Of a DNA stretch of 64,000 nucleotides, positions 61,268-64,000 are shown piece after piece; within the stretch, counting starts at the first letter, position 1, and each line of letters begins with the position of its first letter. The notes beneath the pieces are model-generated. The model was not told the DNA's origin. It was given only the letters and a program-made list of their open reading frames with translations, and ran no database searches. Source of the DNA: Antrihabitans stalactiti (GTDB lineage: Bacteria; Actinomycetota; Actinomycetes; Mycobacteriales; Mycobacteriaceae); contig NZ_VCQU01000008.1 in NCBI RefSeq assembly GCF_012932915.1, positions 124,001-188,000 on the forward strand, in the 5' to 3' direction. Made by a program: the position numbers and the translations under genes.

Positions 61268-61307
61268 GTGAGTCTTTTAGGAGTCCCTGGACTCCTAAAA
61301 GACTCAC
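61268..61307. repeat. Intergenic palindrome, GTGAGTC family, copy 4
   Basis: Core identical to the copies at 25569 and 29464. Lies between the stop of the ABC-2 permease (61319) and the start of the exporter, both on the minus strand, in the place of a terminator for the permease operon. Its right arm creates a spurious N-terminal extension for the exporter frame. Confidence 0.9.
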
Positions 61308-61318
61308 GACCCGTCAAC

Positions 61319-62080
61319 TCACGTGACGTCTCGGGTCCGCGCTACCAACCAGCCGGCACCGACGAATACGACGGCGTAGATGAACATGAGAATCGGTGGA
61401 ATCGGCCAGGGTGGAAAGAGATCCGTTTCCTCGGCGTTGCCGCCGATCATCGTGCCGAAGGTGGTGAACAGCGGCAGCCAATAGCGCACGGGGTCGGCGC
61501 CGAGCCCGGCAAGGATCGTGCCAAGGACGAGGTCACCGATCGGGCCCGCCGTCACGACGAGGACGGCCGCGAGGCTCGACCCGAACAGCATGCCGAACCC
61601 GGCGCCGATCACGCCCCAGCACACGATGACGTAGAGACCGAGTGCGAGCGATGCGAGGACGTCGCCGTCGAATGTGGCGTCGCCGGTCGAGAACACGAAT
61701 ACGACGAGCACGCTGACGATCTCGATCACGAGTCCGTAGAAGAGGGCGAACGCGGCAGTGACGAGAATTTTCGCGCCGAGTACGCCGTCGCGACCGGAGG
61801 CGGTCAGGAAGGTCGGGGTCAGCGTCTTGTGCGCGAATTCCGTGCCGGCGTTGAGCGCGCCGAAAAGTCCGGCGAACATGATCGTCGTGAAGACGGCGAC
61901 GATGAGTCCGGCGAAGGCGGCGACGGCGATGAGTTCGTTGCTCTGAAAATCGTCGGTGTCGCGTAATACGCTCGCGGAGAACGCGCTTGCGCCAAGCCCG
62001 ACAAGCAGCGGGCCGATCATCAGGGCCCACCAGAACCGCAGTGTGATCACCTTGCGGAATTCGGCTTTCAACAGATTCAT
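61319..62080 (-). CDS. ABC-2 family permease
   Basis: A 253-residue membrane protein with about six hydrophobic segments, beginning MNLLKAEFRKVITLRFWWAL, a common N-terminus for ABC-2 permeases that work with a separate ATPase. ATG 62080 overlaps the ATPase stop by four bases. Substrate unknown; this family exports drugs, lipids or peptides or protects the envelope. Confidence 0.9.
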   Translation of the reverse strand: MNLLKAEFRKVITLRFWWALMIGPLLVGLGASAFSASVLRDTDDFQSNELIAVAAFAGLIVAVFTTIMFAGLFGALNAGTEFAHKTLTPTFLTASGRDGVLGAKILVTAAFALFYGLVIEIVSVLVVFVFSTGDATFDGDVLASLALGLYVIVCWGVIGAGFGMLFGSSLAAVLVVTAGPIGDLVLGTILAGLGADPVRYWLPLFTTFGTMIGGNAEETDLFPPWPIPPILMFIYAVVFVGAGWLVARTRDVT

Positions 62081-63072
62081 CGCGGAACTCCGTCGGTCGG
62101 ACCGTGGTAGTAGCCCGGTGGTGGCGAGTAGGTCTGCGGTGGCGGTGCGTGCTGTGCAGCGAACTGTCCGGACGTCAACTGCAGAAAGACGTGCTCGAGA
62201 TCGACGCTGTCGAGGGCGGTGCCGAAGACTTCGATGCCCGCGGACCGCGCAACACTGTCGATCTGCTCCTTCGTGAGTCCCGCTACCGCGAGCCGGCCGT
62301 CGGGAACCATGTGCGCGTCGGTGATGCCTTTGGCGACCAGCGCATTCGCCAACCCGAACGGGCTGGAGGCCGCGACGAGAATCCTGCTTCGATTCGCGCC
62401 ACGCAATGCATCGAGCGCACCTTGGTACACCAGGGATCCGCGACTGATGATGACGACGTTGTCGACCGTTTGCTCGACTTCACGCAGGATATGGCTCGAA
62501 ATCAAGACCGTTCCACCACGTTTCGCGTACGACCGCAAGAAGTCGCGGAGCCAGGCAATGCCTTCGGGGTCGAGCCCGTTTGCCGGTTCGTCGAGAATCA
62601 GGACCGGCGGATCGCCGAGCACCGCCGTCGCGAGGGCGAGCCGTTGCCGCATGCCCAGCGAGAACGTCCCGGCGCGCCTGTTGGCCACCTCGGCGAGGCC
62701 GACGAGACCGAGAACCTCACGCGCTCGGGTATCGGGCACCCCGATCGCGGCTGCGTAGACCTTCAGATGACCGAGTGCGGTCCGCTTGGGGTGCAGGCTG
62801 AGTGAGTCGAGCACCGCACCGACCGCTCGCGCGGGATCCGCGATGTTGGTGAAGGGAACCGAGCCGACCGTCGCTGTGCCGGCAGTCGGCCGGATCAGGC
62901 CGAGCATCATGCGCAGAGTCGTCGTTTTCCCAGCGCCGTTCGGACCGAGAAATCCGGTCACCGAGCCTGGGGGAGCGGCGAAGCTCAGGTTGTTGACCGC
63001 GATCGTCGAGCGAAACTGTTTGGTGAGGCCATGGACCTCGAGGTACGCGCCTTGCCACAATCCCGAAGTCAC
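62077..63072 (-). CDS. ABC-2 system ATPase
   Basis: A 331-residue ATPase. Walker [13 protein letters not shown] (~residue 43), Q-loop GAVLDSLSLHP, signature in the form TFSLGMRQRLALATA, Walker B VLILDEPANGLDPEG and switch His LISSHIL. The tail after ~300 is Pro/Tyr-rich (APPPQTYSPPPGYY). GTG 63072 is the first start. Nine bases after the alpha/beta hydrolase stop, so the hydrolase, ATPase and permease probably form one transcript. Confidence 0.93.
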   Translation of the reverse strand: MTSGLWQGAYLEVHGLTKQFRSTIAVNNLSFAAPPGSVTGFLGPNGAGKTTTLRMMLGLIRPTAGTATVGSVPFTNIADPARAVGAVLDSLSLHPKRTALGHLKVYAAAIGVPDTRAREVLGLVGLAEVANRRAGTFSLGMRQRLALATAVLGDPPVLILDEPANGLDPEGIAWLRDFLRSYAKRGGTVLISSHILREVEQTVDNVVIISRGSLVYQGALDALRGANRSRILVAASSPFGLANALVAKGITDAHMVPDGRLAVAGLTKEQIDSVARSAGIEVFGTALDSVDLEHVFLQLTSGQFAAQHAPPPQTYSPPPGYYHGPTDGVPR

Positions 63073-63081
63073 CGGGCCAGA

Positions 63082-63927
63082 TTAGCCCGCGCGGCGAATC
63101 TCCTGGGCAACGAACGGCATGACGGCCGCAAGGAATTCGTCCGGTCTGTCCAGTTGGGGGCAATGACCGCAATCGGGAATCACGACGACCCGCCGTGCCG
63201 GTCCGTCGACGAAACTGCGGGCTTTACGTGACGGAGTCAGGACATCGTGTTGGCCCCACAGCAGCAATACCGGGACGGTCGCTTCCCTGATCATCCGTCT
63301 GATCGGCAGCGCGGCGATACTCGCGAGAACGCGACGTCCGGTTGGCAGCAGCGAAAGGACATTCGCCTTCTCGGCGTAGTAGCGATCGAAGCCGGTACGC
63401 ATGACCGCGAACCCAGGCTGCAGCGGATGCCGCATCGCCCCAGCGGCGTACGCGAGGCCGATGCCGTGCCGGAGCAACGGCGACGGTATCGGAAACGCTG
63501 CTGTTCGGAGTAGCAGCTCGGTGGGCCGTGACATGACAACGCCCCAAGCCTTGGGCAAACGGTCGATACCCGGCATATCAGCGAGAACAACTCGGTCGAC
63601 GAGTTCGGGGTGTGCAGTCGCGAGCGCGAGTGCGGTGACAGCACCGAGCGAGTTGCCGATGACCATGACCGGTCCGTTCGCTTCCGCGCGGAGCAACTCG
63701 CGAAGGAGTTCGACGTAGCCAGGGATCAAAGGGTCCGACATCGCTCGCGACGCTCGACCGAAACCAGGCAGATCCACGGCCAGCACGCGGAAATGGGCAC
63801 CGAGGGTCGGGACTACTTTGTGCCAGGTCGCAGAGTTGTCCGCGAAACCGTGGATGAGCAGCAACGTCTGCGGACCATTGCCCGAACGCTCGACGTGGAG
63901 CGCGATTTCGGCTGTGTTGTGCGGCAT
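63082..63927 (-). CDS. Alpha/beta hydrolase
   Basis: A 281-residue cytosolic hydrolase. LLIHGFADNSATW gives the oxyanion region, VIGNSLGAVTAL the nucleophile Ser, WGQHDVLTP the acid and PDCGHCPQLDRP the His. The DLPGFGRASR loop fits the epoxide hydrolase/haloperoxidase branch, but substrate cannot be inferred. ATG 63927 follows GAGGTG. First gene of a likely operon with the ABC-2 exporter. The last 73 bases of the window hold no other feature. Confidence 0.9.
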   Translation of the reverse strand: MPHNTAEIALHVERSGNGPQTLLLIHGFADNSATWHKVVPTLGAHFRVLAVDLPGFGRASRAMSDPLIPGYVELLRELLRAEANGPVMVIGNSLGAVTALALATAHPELVDRVVLADMPGIDRLPKAWGVVMSRPTELLLRTAAFPIPSPLLRHGIGLAYAAGAMRHPLQPGFAVMRTGFDRYYAEKANVLSLLPTGRRVLASIAALPIRRMIREATVPVLLLWGQHDVLTPSRKARSFVDGPARRVVVIPDCGHCPQLDRPDEFLAAVMPFVAQEIRRAG

Positions 63928-64000
63928 CGAACATCACCTCGCTTCGACGACATTGTCATTGCAGAGGTGACGAACGTTACAGGCGCAGCGCCCGTTTCAC

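Noticed and set aside
61227-61307. N-terminal extension of the ABC exporter and other frames beginning MSLLGV
   Set aside because: The extensions are translations of the GTGAGTC palindrome, which gives the same peptide wherever it occurs. They are repeat artefacts, not protein.

Overview
The window is GC-rich actinobacterial DNA, most likely from Rhodococcus or a close relative in the order Mycobacteriales. This rests on gene content and order, not on a database search. A DivIVA-like gene, tag, a DUF3117 gene, glgM/glgA and glgC, an RaaS-type efflux operon, an O-methyltransferase gene, sigE-rseA-htrA-tatB, mrp, a lytic transglycosylase gene, a DUF1003 gene, a cytosolic MgtE-like gene, corA and kgd follow largely the order of M. 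tuberculosis Rv1209 to Rv1248c. The fused E2-E1 kgd and the Mrp without a CxxC pair also fit this group.

Layout. 2-17677: the 3' part of a very large non-ribosomal peptide synthetase (NRPS) ending in a thioesterase, plus a tightly linked secreted glycine-rich protein; in M. tuberculosis gpgS occupies this place. 17725-22277: DivIVA-like protein, DNA glycosylase, DUF3117 protein, rRNA methyltransferase and the divergent glgM/glgC pair. 22330-26260: self-regulated ABC efflux operon and an O-methyltransferase. 26494-29453: envelope-stress block sigE-rseA-htrA-tatB. 29511-34956: mrp, two paralogous lytic transglycosylases, DUF1003 protein and PRC/MgtE_N/CBS protein. 35095-41944: stress protein, TetR with a divergent MFS pump, AlkZ-like protein, SUFU protein, CorA, PHP phosphoesterase and a small membrane protein. 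41943-42283: five-copy 69-bp tandem array. 42624-48924: malic enzyme, class III cyclase, proXVWZ-like osmolyte importer and an extra divergent binding lipoprotein. 48934-52964: a mymA-like monooxygenase/SDR/hydrolase operon with a divergent TetR. 52935-57475: AAA ATPase and kgd. 57582-63927: fused ABC exporter, a second ABC-2 system and an alpha/beta hydrolase.

The core is carbon storage and central carbon metabolism (glgC-glgM, malic enzyme, kgd) together with envelope maintenance (sigE regulon, TatB, transglycosylases). Inserted accessory units are the NRPS, the mymA-like operon and several exporters.

The most unusual features are the internally duplicated NRPS with one exchanged adenylation domain and a low-complexity insertion in its thioesterase, and a set of long, nearly perfect intergenic palindromes. 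Four palindromes share one 18-bp arm and two belong to a related family; most sit just after stop codons. A 69-bp repeat occurs as a tandem array and as a solo copy. I saw no tRNA, rRNA, CRISPR array, insertion sequence or phage gene.
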